Positions 34,360-43,168 are shown, counted from the first letter of the stretch. The stretch is DNA of 64,000 bases from Elioraea sp. (GCF_022842375.1 NZ_JALHPR010000001.1:62001-126000); one strand, 5' to 3'. The notes: generated by a model from the letters alone, not told the origin. Numbers and translations are program-made.

Positions 34360-36627
34360 ATGTCGATCCCCACGTATTCCGCGCCGCGCATCGGTGCGCG
34401 TCCTGCGCTCATCTGCTTCTCCCACCTGCGCTGGGACTCCGTGTTCCAGCGGCCGCAGCAGCTCATGGCACGGTTCGCGCGTGAGCGTGACGTCTACGTC
34501 TTCGAGGAGCCCGAGGCGGGCGATGCTGCCTTCCTGCGGCGTCGCACGTGTCCGCATACAGGTGTTCACATCGCGACACCTGTTCTGCCCGAAGATGCAC
34601 CCGTTGATGAGCGGCGCCGGCTTCTCGATGCACTGCTCGCCGAGGTCGGCCCAGCATCTGCCTGGTACTACACGCCGATGGCGCGTGCTTTCTCAGCGCA
34701 TGCACCCTGGCGCGCCGCGGCCTTCGACTGCATGGACGATCTGGCGCGGTTCCGCTTCGCACCGCCCGACATGGCAGCGCGCGAGGCGGAGCTGCTTGCT
34801 TCCGTTGATGTCGCCTTCACCGGCGGTGCAAGCCTGCACGCGGCGCGCAGGAACAGGCACCACAACATCCACTGCCTGCCGAGTGGCGTCGACCTCGCGC
34901 ACTTCATGACGGCGCGCGACGCGCTCGACGAGCCGGCCGACCAGGCTAGCCTCGCGCACCCGATCCTCGGCTATTTCGGCGTCATCGACGAACGGCTCGA
35001 CATGGCGCTCCTCGCCGAGCTCGCCGCGCGCAGGCCTGACTGGACGATCGTCATGGTCGGCCCCGTCGCCAAGCTGGCGCCGGACGAACTGCCTGCCGCG
35101 GCGAACATCCGCTGGCTCGGCGCGCGCGACTATCGCGAGCTGCCGGCGTTTCTGGCGCACTGGGACGTGGCGCTGATGCCGTTCGCGCTGAACGAGGCGA
35201 CGCGCTTCATCAGTCCCACCAAGGCCCCTGAGTACCTCGCCGGCGGAAAGCGGGTCGTCTCGACGCGCATCGTCGATGTGGAGCGGCGCTTCGCGGGCAT
35301 GGCCGCGGTCACGATTGCCGACGACGCCGCGGGTTTCGTCGATGCCTGCGAGGCCGCGATGCGGCGGCAGGACGCGGCTGATTTCACCGAGGTGGACGAT
35401 CTGCTCGCCACCATCTCGTGGGAGGGCATTCATCACCGCATGGCAACGCTGCTCGATGAGGCAGAGGCGGAACAGCTGCCGAAGCCCGCGATGATCCGTG
35501 GGTCGACGCTCACCGATGACCTGGTCGTTGGTGCCGGATTCGCCGGCAGCGTCATCGCCGAGCGCCTGGCCCGCGCCGGCCGCCGCGTCACCGTCATCGA
35601 TCGGCGTCCGCATATCGCGGGCAATGCGCATGACGAGCTGGATGAGGCCGGCATCCTCGTGCACCGCTACGGGCCGCATATCTTCCACACCAACAGCGAC
35701 ATGGTGCTGAGCTACCTCTCGCGCTTCACGGCGTGGCGCCCATACGAGCACCGCGTGCTCGCCAGGGTCGGCGCGTCGCTGCTGCCGATGCCGATCAATC
35801 GCACGACGCTCAACCGCGTGTTCGGTGTCTCGCTTGGCTCCGAGGCCGAGGCAGAGGCATTCCTCCGGCGCCTGGCTCGGCCGGTCGATACCGTCGCCTC
35901 GGCACGCGACTTCGTCATCGGGTCCGTTGGGCCGCATCTCTACGAGATGTTCTTCCGCGGCTACTCGCTGAAGCAATGGGGCGTCGACCCGGCTTTGCTG
36001 GATGCCTCGGTCACGGCGCGCGTGCCAGCGCGCACCACCACCGATGACCGATACTTCCTCGACCGCCACCAGTGCATGCCGGCCAATGGCTACACGCGGA
36101 TGTTCGAGAACATCCTCGATCACGACAACATCACCGTGCTGACAGCGACCGACTATCGCTCTGTCGCCACCGAGCGCGTGGGCCGCACGGTGTTCACCGG
36201 GCCGATCGACGCATTCTATGACTGGCGCCTCGGTCCGCTTCCCTATCGTTCGCTCGTGTTCGAACACAGCACGGTCGATGCGGAGTTCGTCCAGCCGGTC
36301 GCAACCATCAACTACCCTGGCCTCGAGACACCCTACACGCGCTCGACCGAGTTCAAGCACCTGACCGGGCAGCGCCACCGGCGCACGAGCATCTGCCGCG
36401 AGCGCTCCTCGGCGGAAGGCGAGCCGTACTATCCCGTGCCGGCGGAGGCCAATCGCCTGCTCTACAGGCGCTATCGCGAGCTCGGCGACGCGGAACGCTC
36501 GGTCACGTTCCTCGGTCGCCTCGGTACGTACCAGTACATGAACATGGACCAGGTGGTTGCGCAGGCGCTGCGGACAGCCGACCGTCTCCTTGCGGACGCC
36601 CCGACGGTTGCCGCTGCCGCGGAGTAG
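34360..36627 (+). CDS. Glycosyltransferase fused to UDP-galactopyranose mutase
   Basis: A 755-residue two-domain protein. Residues 1 to about 385 are a GT4-like glycosyltransferase (LICFSHLRWDSVFQRPQQLMARF, NIRWLGARDYRELPAFLAHWDVALMPF, FISPTKAPEYLAGGKRVVST). Residues about 388-745 are a complete flavin UDP-galactopyranose mutase (FAD motif VVGAGFAGS at 389-397, YGPHIFHTN, MPINRTTLNRVFG, RYFLDRHQCMPANGYTRM). The mutase makes UDP-galactofuranose, and the transferase may use it or a related sugar, so channeling is plausible but inferred. In other bacteria the two are usually separate neighbouring genes. ATG 34360 has GGAG about ten bases upstream; the open frame extends to 34294. A GH1-like gene follows. 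Confidence 0.9.
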   Translation: MSIPTYSAPRIGARPALICFSHLRWDSVFQRPQQLMARFARERDVYVFEEPEAGDAAFLRRRTCPHTGVHIATPVLPEDAPVDERRRLLDALLAEVGPASAWYYTPMARAFSAHAPWRAAAFDCMDDLARFRFAPPDMAAREAELLASVDVAFTGGASLHAARRNRHHNIHCLPSGVDLAHFMTARDALDEPADQASLAHPILGYFGVIDERLDMALLAELAARRPDWTIVMVGPVAKLAPDELPAAANIRWLGARDYRELPAFLAHWDVALMPFALNEATRFISPTKAPEYLAGGKRVVSTRIVDVERRFAGMAAVTIADDAAGFVDACEAAMRRQDAADFTEVDDLLATISWEGIHHRMATLLDEAEAEQLPKPAMIRGSTLTDDLVVGAGFAGSVIAERLARAGRRVTVIDRRPHIAGNAHDELDEAGILVHRYGPHIFHTNSDMVLSYLSRFTAWRPYEHRVLARVGASLLPMPINRTTLNRVFGVSLGSEAEAEAFLRRLARPVDTVASARDFVIGSVGPHLYEMFFRGYSLKQWGVDPALLDASVTARVPARTTTDDRYFLDRHQCMPANGYTRMFENILDHDNITVLTATDYRSVATERVGRTVFTGPIDAFYDWRLGPLPYRSLVFEHSTVDAEFVQPVATINYPGLETPYTRSTEFKHLTGQRHRRTSICRERSSAEGEPYYPVPAEANRLLYRRYRELGDAERSVTFLGRLGTYQYMNMDQVVAQALRTADRLLADAPTVAAAAE

Positions 36628-36637
36628 CGGCCGGGAG

Positions 36638-37765
36638 ATGTTTCGCAGCTTCGTCTGGGGCGGGTTCGAGGGCGCAAGCCACCGCCGTGCCGATGGTGTG
36701 CGGGTCGATTCGATCGCCGGCAGCGGACATGAGGGCAGGGCGCGACTGCACCATGCCATGCTGCGTTCGCTTGGCATCGAAACGATCAGGGAGTCGCTGC
36801 GCTGGCACCTGATCGAAACGGGGACCGGCCGGTACGACTGGTCATCGGCACGGCGGCAGCTCGACGCTGCGCGCGCAGCAGGCCTCTCTGTGGCCTGGGG
36901 GCTCTGCCATTGGGGGGTGCCCGATCAGCACGATGTGATGGCACCATCCTGGCCTTCGCGCCTTGCCGCGTTCGCCTTTGCCGCGGCCGAGTGGCTGCGC
37001 ACCGAGGGGGCTGACATCTCTGCATGGGTTCCCATCAATGAGATGGCCTTCTGGGCCTGGGCGGGCGGCGAGACGGGTGGGTTCGCACCGCATCGCCACG
37101 GGGCCGGGGACAGGCTCAAGGAGCAACTTGTCCGCGGTCACCTCGCCGCCGTCGCGGGACTGCGCGAGGCGGGCGCGCGGCACCCGATCATGGTCTGCGA
37201 GCCGCTCATCTCGGTCGTGCCCGCCGATGACGGCGCGTCTGCTCTGGCGGAGGCGGCGTCGATGATGGAAGCGTCCTTCGCCGCCGTCAGGCAGATCCGC
37301 GATGTCAACCCTGCGGCCATCGACGTGCTCGGCCTCAACTTCTATCCGCACAACCAATGGCGGACCGATGGCGTGCGCGTGCTCCCCGGCGATCCGGGCT
37401 ACCGCCCGTTGCGTGAGCTGCTGGCGGCGACCGCGCACCGCTTTCCCGGCCTTCCGCTCGCGATCAGCGAGACCGGCATGGAGGAGCCTGGCGGGGTCGA
37501 ATGGCTCGCGCGCATCAGTGCCGAGGTGGAGGCAACGCTTGCGGCTGGCGTGCGTGTCGTCGGCGTCTGCATCTACCCGGTTGCCGACTATCCGGGGTGG
37601 GATGATGGCAGGCATTGTCGCTGCGGGCCGATCGGCCACCGGCAGGGCATGCGCTTCGTGCGCGCGGGCCATGGCGCCGTGATCGCGCAGCTTGCCGCGG
37701 CGGGCAAGGTCGCTGGCATGCTGCATGACGGCCAGGGTCAGGCCACGGCGCTCCAGAGGAAGTAG
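36638..37765 (+). CDS. GH1-like (family 1 glycosidase-related) protein
   Basis: A 375-residue TIM-barrel protein related to family 1 beta-glucosidases. It starts FVWGGFEGASHRRADGVRVD. A TIRESLRWHLIETGTGRYDW block and a W-x-P-I-N-E segment (SAWVPINEMAFWAW, the acid/base Glu strand) follow, with a second Glu region in LPLAISETGMEEPGG as the likely nucleophile. It is shorter than classical GH1 (about 450). Relatives sit beside mutase/glycosyltransferase genes in other alphaproteobacteria. The substrate is unknown; a role in the same glycan pathway as the upstream gene is inferred from the 10-base gap. The Shine-Dalgarno-like GGGAG is close to ATG 36638. Confidence 0.78.
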   Translation: MFRSFVWGGFEGASHRRADGVRVDSIAGSGHEGRARLHHAMLRSLGIETIRESLRWHLIETGTGRYDWSSARRQLDAARAAGLSVAWGLCHWGVPDQHDVMAPSWPSRLAAFAFAAAEWLRTEGADISAWVPINEMAFWAWAGGETGGFAPHRHGAGDRLKEQLVRGHLAAVAGLREAGARHPIMVCEPLISVVPADDGASALAEAASMMEASFAAVRQIRDVNPAAIDVLGLNFYPHNQWRTDGVRVLPGDPGYRPLRELLAATAHRFPGLPLAISETGMEEPGGVEWLARISAEVEATLAAGVRVVGVCIYPVADYPGWDDGRHCRCGPIGHRQGMRFVRAGHGAVIAQLAAAGKVAGMLHDGQGQATALQRK

Positions 37766-38172
37766 AGGCCCGATGCCGCCACCATCGATCAGCCACCGCG
37801 CCGCGTAGGATCGACCCCGAGCAGCGATGCGCCGTGCAGCGGGTGTTCCCGGACAGCCACTCCTCGCTCAATCCGCGCATGAGTGGCGTCGAGAGCATCG
37901 TCTTCGGGCCCGCGGCCCATGACGTCAGCCCCGCCGTGGCGCACGTCTATGTGCGCGAGCTGTTGGACGCCATCTTGCGGCACTTCCCCCGGGCTGCAGC
38001 TTCGCGCCGCGCCGCGCCGCAGCCGCGCCGACGTGGCGTGCCGGCGCGACGAGCCGGCGCCGGTCGCCGTCGCCCCGGGCCATGCCGCGCGCTGCCTCAG
38101 GGCCGACGCTGTCACGGTGTAGGGCTTTCGCTGGCACGATAGGCTGGTCGGAGGGTATCCCGCCGGATGACA
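37766..38172. other. Intergenic stretch of about 400 bases
   Basis: No convincing gene. A plus-strand frame at 37834-38142 begins with a plausible-looking 55 residues but then becomes an Arg/Pro/Gly-rich run like a shadow frame, and no ribosome binding site is seen. It may be a worn gene remnant. No terminator is obvious after the GH1-like stop. Confidence 0.45.
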
Positions 38173-38261
38173 TGGTGCGGGCGGTCGGGGTCGAACCGAC
38201 ACTCCCCTCACGGGGAAACGGATTTTGAGCCCGTCGCGTCTGCCAATTCCGCCACGCCCGC
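38173..38261 (-). tRNA. tRNA-Leu (anticodon CAA)
   Basis: Read on the minus strand it begins GCGGGCG and closes with the matching CGCCCGC, discriminator A and an encoded CCA (38175-38173). The D arm has the GGC-AGA pattern, the anticodon loop is CTCAAAA with anticodon CAA, and a long variable arm (class II) is present, as expected for tRNA-Leu. The T arm is GTCGG-TTCGACC-CCGAC. Total 89 bases with CCA. Confidence 0.95.
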
Positions 38262-38320
38262 AGGAGCACCACCGTTCGGGCGGAGTATACAAACCCCGCC
38301 GTCCCGCGCCACCCCGGGTC

Positions 38321-39259
38321 CTACCGGCCGAGGCCGAGGGCTGCCACCACGTCCTTGTTCATCGTGCTCTCGGCGAGGAACCGCTCGCGGAAGGCTGCAC
38401 CGGGCAGGAAGCGCGGCACGGCGGCCAACCGCTCCGCCGCCCCACGAAAGCTCGCACTGCCGACTGCCGTCTCGCACGCCTTCTCGAGCCGGGCGACCAC
38501 GGCATCAGGCACGTCGGCGGGAGCGACGAGCCCGCCATGCGAGGCGCCCTCCATCGGGTGGCCGAGTTCGGCGAGCGTGGGCGCGCTGGGGAAGGCCTGC
38601 AGCCGCTCGCGCGCGAACACGCCAAGCACCGGAAGCCCCGTGGCTGACGGGATCGAAGCACTCTCGACGAAGATCTGGATCTGCCCGCCAAGGGCAGCCT
38701 GCGCCATCGGCCCGGCACCGGTGAACGGCACGTGGAGTCCCTTCACGCCCAGCCGCGCGAGCAGCCCCGCGATCAGCAGATGCTGCGTGCTGCCCTGGCC
38801 CGGGGTGCCGAACACCAGTGCCTCCTCGCCCGATTTCGCATGCGCCACCATGCCGGCGAAATCGCTGAACGGCGCGCCGCGGCCAAGCACGATCACCTGC
38901 GGGTTGTCATAGACGAGGCAGATGTAACGCAGCCCCTCTGCGCTGTATGGCAGGCGCTGGATGTGCGGCTGCGCCGTGATGGGATTGTTAGGCACCATCG
39001 CGATGGTCAGCCCGTCGGCGCGCGACCGCGAGAGCTCGATCGTCCCAAGCGTCCCGGCAGCACCACCCTTGTTCTGGATCACGACCGTCTGGCCGAGCGC
39101 TGTCGAGAGTTCTGGCTGTAGCGCGCGGGCCATGAGGTCGGTGTTGCCGCCAGGGGGGTAGGGGACGATGAGCGTGATGGTACGCGTCGCATGGTCCTGT
39201 GCTGCCGTGGTTCCCGCGAGCGCCGCGAAGGCAGCAGCGAGAAGCGTCCGCCTGATCAT
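38321..39259 (-). CDS. Bug-family tripartite tricarboxylate-type solute-binding protein
   Basis: A 312-residue periplasmic binding protein of the Bug/TctC family. A signal peptide (RTLLAAAFAALAGTTAAQ) is followed by ITLIVPYPPGGNTDLMARAL, the family-defining first loop, then NKGGAAGTLG and FGTPGQGSTQHLL. Most Bug genes have no transporter neighbours and many bind carboxylates; the ligand here is unknown. ATG 39259 has GGAGG at six bases, and its ATGA overlaps the cupin stop, so GST, cupin and Bug form one operon. The open frame extends to 39436 but the signal peptide sets this start. Confidence 0.9.
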   Translation of the reverse strand: MIRRTLLAAAFAALAGTTAAQDHATRTITLIVPYPPGGNTDLMARALQPELSTALGQTVVIQNKGGAAGTLGTIELSRSRADGLTIAMVPNNPITAQPHIQRLPYSAEGLRYICLVYDNPQVIVLGRGAPFSDFAGMVAHAKSGEEALVFGTPGQGSTQHLLIAGLLARLGVKGLHVPFTGAGPMAQAALGGQIQIFVESASIPSATGLPVLGVFARERLQAFPSAPTLAELGHPMEGASHGGLVAPADVPDAVVARLEKACETAVGSASFRGAAERLAAVPRFLPGAAFRERFLAESTMNKDVVAALGLGR

Positions 39260-39654
39260 GGTGTGCCTCCGGTCTCGGCGAGTGCCGTCTCGAACGCCCC
39301 TGGCATCGTGATCTCGATTAACTCGAGATCGTCGCTGTGGGCGATCTCGCGGTGACGGATGCCGGGCGGCTGGTAGACGGAGGAGCCTGCCTTCAGCAGC
39401 ACCTCGCCCGCACCCTCGTACTCGAAGCGCACCCACCCCTTGAGCACGTAGACGAACTGGAAGGCGAGGTCATGCGTGTGCCAGGCGGGCTTCGCCCCTT
39501 CCCCAGGCACCGCGCGGATCACGTGCGCGCCGAACCGCCCGCCGGTGACGTGGCGGATGCCGAGGTCGCGATAGGCGAAGAAGCTGCGCAAGCCCTGCGT
39601 GAAGGCCGCGGGGTCGTCGTGGCTGACGACGACGGGGTGGCTCACGGTCGTCAT
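39256..39654 (-). CDS. Cupin-domain protein
   Basis: A 132-residue single-domain cupin. The metal-binding motif 1 is WHTHDLAFQFVYVLKGWVRFEYEG and motif 2 is SSVYQPPGIRHREIA, with the usual His/Glu ligands. Small cupins of this type serve as sugar isomerases, oxygenases or sensors; the activity is not evident. ATG 39654 has GAGGAGG five bases upstream. The stop overlaps the Bug start by 4 bases, and the GST stop lies 10 bases upstream. Confidence 0.87.
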   Translation of the reverse strand: MTTVSHPVVVSHDDPAAFTQGLRSFFAYRDLGIRHVTGGRFGAHVIRAVPGEGAKPAWHTHDLAFQFVYVLKGWVRFEYEGAGEVLLKAGSSVYQPPGIRHREIAHSDDLELIEITMPGAFETALAETGGTP

Positions 39655-39664
39655 GGCTGCCTCC

Positions 39665-40291
39665 TCAGGTGATCGGCAAGGCGACGTGGGTTGCGTAGGC
39701 CAGGCGGCGGAGCAGCCGCTCATGGTAGGCGGCCAGCGCCGGCATGTCGGGCCGGTCGATCGGGAGGTGCAGGTAGCGGTAGACGTGGCAGCCGACGGGA
39801 ATGTCGCCGAGCGTGAACGTATCGCCCGCGACGTAGGGCTGCGACGCCAGATGCGCCTCGATCACCCGAAATGCCTCGGCCGAGCGGGCGATGCTTTTGT
39901 CGATCACGGCCTGGTCGCGCTTCTCCGCCGGCGTGCGGTACATCTGCACGAAGGCTGGCCCGAGCGACGCGTTGGCGACGGTCTGCTGCCAGTCCATCCA
40001 CTGGTCGGACGTGGCCCGCGCGCGCGGATCGTCGGGCCAGAGGGGGCCGCCCTTGCCGTAGGCGGTGCCGAGATAGCGCAGGATCGCGTTGCTCTCCCAC
40101 ATCAGCCAGCCATCGGGCTCGACCAGGACGGGGATGAGCGCGTTGGGGTTCATCGCGCGATAGGCAGGGGTGTCGAGGCCGCCGAAGGGCCCGCCGAGAT
40201 CCTCGCGCGCGTAGGGGAGGCCAAGCTCCTCGCAAGCCCAGATCACCTTCATGACGTTGATCGAATTCGCCCGGCCAAGGATGCGGCGCAT
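39665..40291 (-). CDS. Glutathione S-transferase
   Basis: A 208-residue GST. The N-terminal thioredoxin-like domain reads GRANSINVMKVIWACEELGLPY, then NPNALIPVLVEPDGWLMWESNAILRYL with the cis-Pro and glutathione-contacting ES pair. The C-terminal helical domain has PYVAGDTFTLGDIPVGCHVYRY (N-capping box). The catalytic residue is probably the Ser in GRANSINV. The xenobiotic or natural substrate is unknown. ATG 40291 has GGGAGG at seven bases; the open frame extends to 40342. It is the first gene of the GST-cupin-Bug operon. Confidence 0.9.
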   Translation of the reverse strand: MRRILGRANSINVMKVIWACEELGLPYAREDLGGPFGGLDTPAYRAMNPNALIPVLVEPDGWLMWESNAILRYLGTAYGKGGPLWPDDPRARATSDQWMDWQQTVANASLGPAFVQMYRTPAEKRDQAVIDKSIARSAEAFRVIEAHLASQPYVAGDTFTLGDIPVGCHVYRYLHLPIDRPDMPALAAYHERLLRRLAYATHVALPIT

Positions 40292-40403
40292 CCAGTTCCT
40301 CCCCCGTGATGCAGCGACGTCGATGCGTGCCTTCCACATCAATGGTGCCAGGGGCGCAACGGTCCGTCCAGCAGAGGGGCTTGCATGCTAGAAGCACGTC
40401 TCG

Positions 40404-40904
40404 ATGACCGGAACCGCCACCATGCCACCGCGCGCGATCGCCCTGTTCGGCGGGCTTGCAGCCGCCGCGGCGCTCGCCGTCGCCCTTGCCTCGGAGCACT
40501 TGGGTGGGCTCGCGCCGTGCGAACTCTGCCTCTGGCAGCGCTGGCCCTACTGGGCTGCGGTCGGCGTAGGCCTCGCCGCGTTTGCGGCGCCGCGGCTCGC
40601 CACGCCGCTCGCCCTGGTCGTGATTGCCCTCTTCCTCGGCAATGCGGTGCTGGCGGCGTTCCATGCCGGCGTCGAATGGGGGTTCTGGCCAAGCCCTCTG
40701 CCAGGCTGTGGTGCGGCCGGCTCTGGCGGGGCTGCGACGATCGATGAACTGATGGCACGCCTCAAGGCCGCCCCGATCGTGCGCTGCGACCAGCCCGCCA
40801 TCGTCATCGCCGGGCTCTCCATGGCAGGCTGGAACGCGGTGTTCGCCCTTGCCGTCGGTGCCGCCCTGCTCATCTCATGGCAGCGAAGCCGGAGGACTGC
40901 ATGA
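40404..40904 (+). CDS. dsbB: DsbB-like disulfide bond formation protein
   Basis: A 166-residue inner-membrane protein that passes electrons from DsbA to ubiquinone. Four hydrophobic helices are visible. The first redox pair is APCELCLWQRWPYW (CxxC) and the second pair is split between LPGCGA and VRCDQP in the periplasmic loop, as in the family. The MTGTATMPP start could also be the internal ATG at 40422. The stop overlaps the coq7 start (ATGA), and the link to coq7 is notable because both use or make ubiquinone. The symbol is given by family, not proof. Confidence 0.88.
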   Translation: MTGTATMPPRAIALFGGLAAAAALAVALASEHLGGLAPCELCLWQRWPYWAAVGVGLAAFAAPRLATPLALVVIALFLGNAVLAAFHAGVEWGFWPSPLPGCGAAGSGGAATIDELMARLKAAPIVRCDQPAIVIAGLSMAGWNAVFALAVGAALLISWQRSRRTA

Positions 40905-41485
40905 CCACCCTCGACGCCCCCTTCACCGAACCGCCGGTCGAGACCGCATCGCCGCGTGCGCCCGGCGATCCCGACAAGCGCGCGCTGCTGTCGCGCATGA
41001 TCCGCGTCGATCATGCCGGCGAGTACGGTGCGGCGCGCATCTATGCGGGGCAGATCGCGGTGCTCGGCCACACCGACAAGGGCCCGATCCTGCGGCACAT
41101 GAAGGACCAGGAGCAGGTCCATCTCGATACCTTCGCCGCCGCGATCGCCGACCGCGGCGTGCGGCCGACGGCGTTGATCCCCTTCTGGCATGTCGCGGGT
41201 TTCGTGCTCGGCGCCGGCACAGCCCTGATGGGCCCGCGCGCGGCGATGGCGTGCACGGTGGCCGTCGAGGAGGTGATCGACGAGCATTACGCCGAGCAGG
41301 CAGCGGCGTTGGGCGAGGACGAGAAGCCGCTCCGCGACACGATCGAGCAGTTCCGCCGCGAGGAGATCGAGCATCGCGACATCGGGCTTGCCCACGAGGC
41401 GGAGAAGACACCCGGCTATCGCATCCTCACCACCATGATCAAGGCTGGCTGCAAGGTTGCGATCCGCTTGAGCGAGCGGGTCTAG
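40901..41485 (+). CDS. coq7: Demethoxyubiquinone hydroxylase (Coq7)
   Basis: A 194-residue ferritin-like di-iron hydroxylase that adds a hydroxyl to demethoxyubiquinone late in ubiquinone synthesis. Iron ligands are seen in DHAGEYGA, MKDQEQVHLDTF (ExxH), AVEEVIDEHYAEQ and FRREEIEHRDIG (ExxH). The hydrophobic stretch WHVAGFVLGAGTALM is the membrane-contact face. ATG 40901 overlaps the dsbB stop. The TAG stop overlaps the stop of the convergent DUF3309 gene in a CTAG tetramer. Confidence 0.95.
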   Translation: MTTLDAPFTEPPVETASPRAPGDPDKRALLSRMIRVDHAGEYGAARIYAGQIAVLGHTDKGPILRHMKDQEQVHLDTFAAAIADRGVRPTALIPFWHVAGFVLGAGTALMGPRAAMACTVAVEEVIDEHYAEQAAALGEDEKPLRDTIEQFRREEIEHRDIGLAHEAEKTPGYRILTTMIKAGCKVAIRLSERV

Positions 41486-41637
41486 ATCCGCCCCATCAGC
41501 AGCAGCACGATCACGACCAAAAGGATCAGGCCGAGCCCGCCACTGGGTGCGTAGCCCCAGCTGCGGCTGTACGGCCAGGCCGGGAATGCGCCGAGGACGA
41601 GCAGGATCAGCAGAACGAGCAGCACGGTTCCGATCAT
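41482..41637 (-). CDS. DUF3309 small membrane protein (copy 1)
   Basis: A 51-residue protein with two hydrophobic stretches (VLLVLLILLVLGAFPAWPYS and GLGLILLVVIVLLLMGRI) around a short polar loop (SRSWGYAPSGG). This is the DUF3309 pattern, of unknown function and often stress-linked. ATG 41637. It has a near-identical neighbour at 41800-41955 in the same direction. The stop overlaps that of coq7 in CTAG. No stress-type promoter was found upstream. Confidence 0.8.
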   Translation of the reverse strand: MIGTVLLVLLILLVLGAFPAWPYSRSWGYAPSGGLGLILLVVIVLLLMGRI

Positions 41638-41799
41638 CGGACACCTCTCCGGTTCCGGGCCGCTCGACGATGCGACCCTTCGGGTGACGGGTGGTGGCCG
41701 ATCGCCAGGGGGGGAAACCCTCCGAGGCAACAATGCCGCCGTTCCGTCAACGCCCTGCGGGAACCGCGGTTTCCCCGATGCGCTATGCGGGACGCGGGT

Positions 41800-41955
41800 C
41801 TAGATCCGGCCCATCAGCAGCAGCACCAGGACGATCAGCAGGACGAGGCCGAGCGCGCCGCTCGGCAGGTATCCCCACTCGCGGCTATGCGGCCATGTCG
41901 GGATGGCGCCGAGCAGCATGAGGATCAGCACCACCAGCAGGATCGTTCCGATCAT
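41800..41955 (-). CDS. DUF3309 small membrane protein (copy 2)
   Basis: A 51-residue paralogue of the gene at 41482-41637, differing mainly at conservative positions (VVLILMLLGAIPTWPHS and GALGLVLLIVLVLLLMGRI). It ends with the same MGRI, and the two ATGs are 318 bases apart. A local tandem duplication is the simple explanation. ATG 41955. The function is unknown. Confidence 0.8.
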   Translation of the reverse strand: MIGTILLVVLILMLLGAIPTWPHSREWGYLPSGALGLVLLIVLVLLLMGRI

Positions 41956-42022
41956 GTGACACCTTTGCCTTCCATGGCCGTTGGCCCGGCACGCCGGGCG
42001 ATGGGCGCGGGCCGTATCGCCG

Positions 42023-42232
42023 CTACTTCCGCGAGACGAACAGGGCCAGAAAAAGCCCCCCGAGCACCGCCGCGCCGCCAAGGACGAAGAGCCATGTCGT
42101 GCGGTCTGTGAACCTGCCGGTGATCGCCTCCGACACCTGCTCGAGCGGCGCTGTCGAGGCGCGATAGCCGAGGGCGAGCAGGACAATCCCCGCCACCACG
42201 CAGAGCGCGCCGGCGATCCGAGCTGGGCTCAT
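42023..42232 (-). CDS. DUF3185 small membrane protein
   Basis: A 69-residue protein of the DUF3185 family: membrane span (RIAGALCVVAGIVLLALGY), a loop with the family signature (VSEAITGRFTDRTTWLF), then a second span. The function is unknown. ATG 42232 has GGAGG at seven bases. It lies in a same-direction run of small envelope genes and may be read through with its neighbours. Confidence 0.85.
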   Translation of the reverse strand: MSPARIAGALCVVAGIVLLALGYRASTAPLEQVSEAITGRFTDRTTWLFVLGGAAVLGGLFLALFVSRK

Positions 42233-42275
42233 GGTCGACCTCCCTGGTGTGGTTCGTCACGCGAGTGCGGCACGG

Positions 42276-42587
42276 TCATTTCACGACAAGATCGTTCCTC
42301 ACCGATCGGACACCGGCGACGCCTGCGGCAATCTGCCCTGCGCGCGCCTTCACCGGCTGGCTGTCGACGAAGCCGCTCAGCTGTACGACGCGGTCATAGG
42401 TCTCGACGCTGATGTCGAATGAGCGGAGACCCGAGTCGCCGAGCAGCTCCGACTTAACCTTGGTGGTGATCGCGGAATCGTCGATGTACTCGCCGGTGCT
42501 CTGGCTCGTTGGCGTCGATGAACAGCCGATTGTCGCACTCATCACCGCAAACGCCAAAGCGGCGCCCAGGATGGGCTTTCCCCGCAT
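42276..42587 (-). CDS. BON-domain lipoprotein, OsmY-like
   Basis: A 103-residue lipoprotein. The lipobox is SATIGC (Cys about residue 22). A single BON domain follows (DDSAITTKVKSELLGDSGL, then VVQLSGFVDSQPVKARA and AGVRSVRNDLVV). BON proteins bind phospholipid or stabilise the envelope under osmotic stress. The classic OsmY has two BON domains; this has one. ATG 42587 has AAGGAGA at normal spacing. Confidence 0.88.
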   Translation of the reverse strand: MRGKPILGAALAFAVMSATIGCSSTPTSQSTGEYIDDSAITTKVKSELLGDSGLRSFDISVETYDRVVQLSGFVDSQPVKARAGQIAAGVAGVRSVRNDLVVK

Positions 42588-42640
42588 GATGTTCTCCTTC
42601 CGCCGTCGTGTGGTGCAGCGCGGTTCGCACGCGCCGATGC

Positions 42641-43111
42641 CTACGGCGTCTTGACGACCGTCACATCCACCACGCGGCTATGCGCCGGGTCTGTGCCAGC
42701 CTGGCTCGCCGCCTGCCTGACCTCGCCGGTCCAGCTCGTGTCGATGCGCGCGGCGGGCACGCCGGCCGTGATCAGCGCATCCCTCACCGCGTTCGCGCGG
42801 CGTTCGGAGAGGGCCAGGTTCGCCGGCGGGGCGCCGATGCGGTCTGTCCGCCCGATCACCGTCACGCGCGTCGTCGGCTCGTTGGTCGTGACGTAGGCGA
42901 CGTTGCGCGTGATCATTCGGCCGCGATCGTTCACCGTGGCGCTGCCGGTGTCGAAATAGACCTGGTACCAGACGCCGGCGAGCTCGGGGCCGCTGGTTGC
43001 CGCATCGTGGCGTGGCGGTGATGCCTGCTGTGTCGTTTCCGTACATGCCCCAAGCCCTGTGATGGCCAGTGCGGCGACCAATGTGACCACATGATTCCGA
43101 TATCGGACCAT
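42641..43111 (-). CDS. OmpA-family peptidoglycan-associated lipoprotein
   Basis: A 156-residue protein with signal peptide and lipobox (GLGAC, Cys about residue 23), then an OmpA C-terminal domain of about 110 residues. The domain reads VYFDTGSATVNDRGRMIT, TVIGRTDRIGAPPANLALSERRANAVRDAL. Asp and Arg of the TDRxGxxxxNxxLSxxRA motif contact diaminopimelate in peptidoglycan. It probably anchors the outer membrane to the wall. ATG 43111 has GGAGGG at about six bases; the alternative ATG 43135 has no such site. Confidence 0.88.
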   Translation of the reverse strand: MVRYRNHVVTLVAALAITGLGACTETTQQASPPRHDAATSGPELAGVWYQVYFDTGSATVNDRGRMITRNVAYVTTNEPTTRVTVIGRTDRIGAPPANLALSERRANAVRDALITAGVPAARIDTSWTGEVRQAASQAGTDPAHSRVVDVTVVKTP

Positions 43112-43168
43112 TTTGCCCTCCGTCCTTTTGTTCATGGGTATGAGGCGCGCCTGTCCGGGCGCTCCAGC

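Noticed and set aside
34693-36777. Long minus-strand frame (694 codons) opposite the fusion gene
   Set aside because: Shadow of the glycosyltransferase-mutase gene; no recognisable motif and biased composition.
37834-38142. 102-codon plus-strand frame between the GH1-like gene and the tRNA
   Set aside because: No ribosome site, no family, and the second half is low-complexity Arg/Pro/Gly; a worn remnant remains possible.
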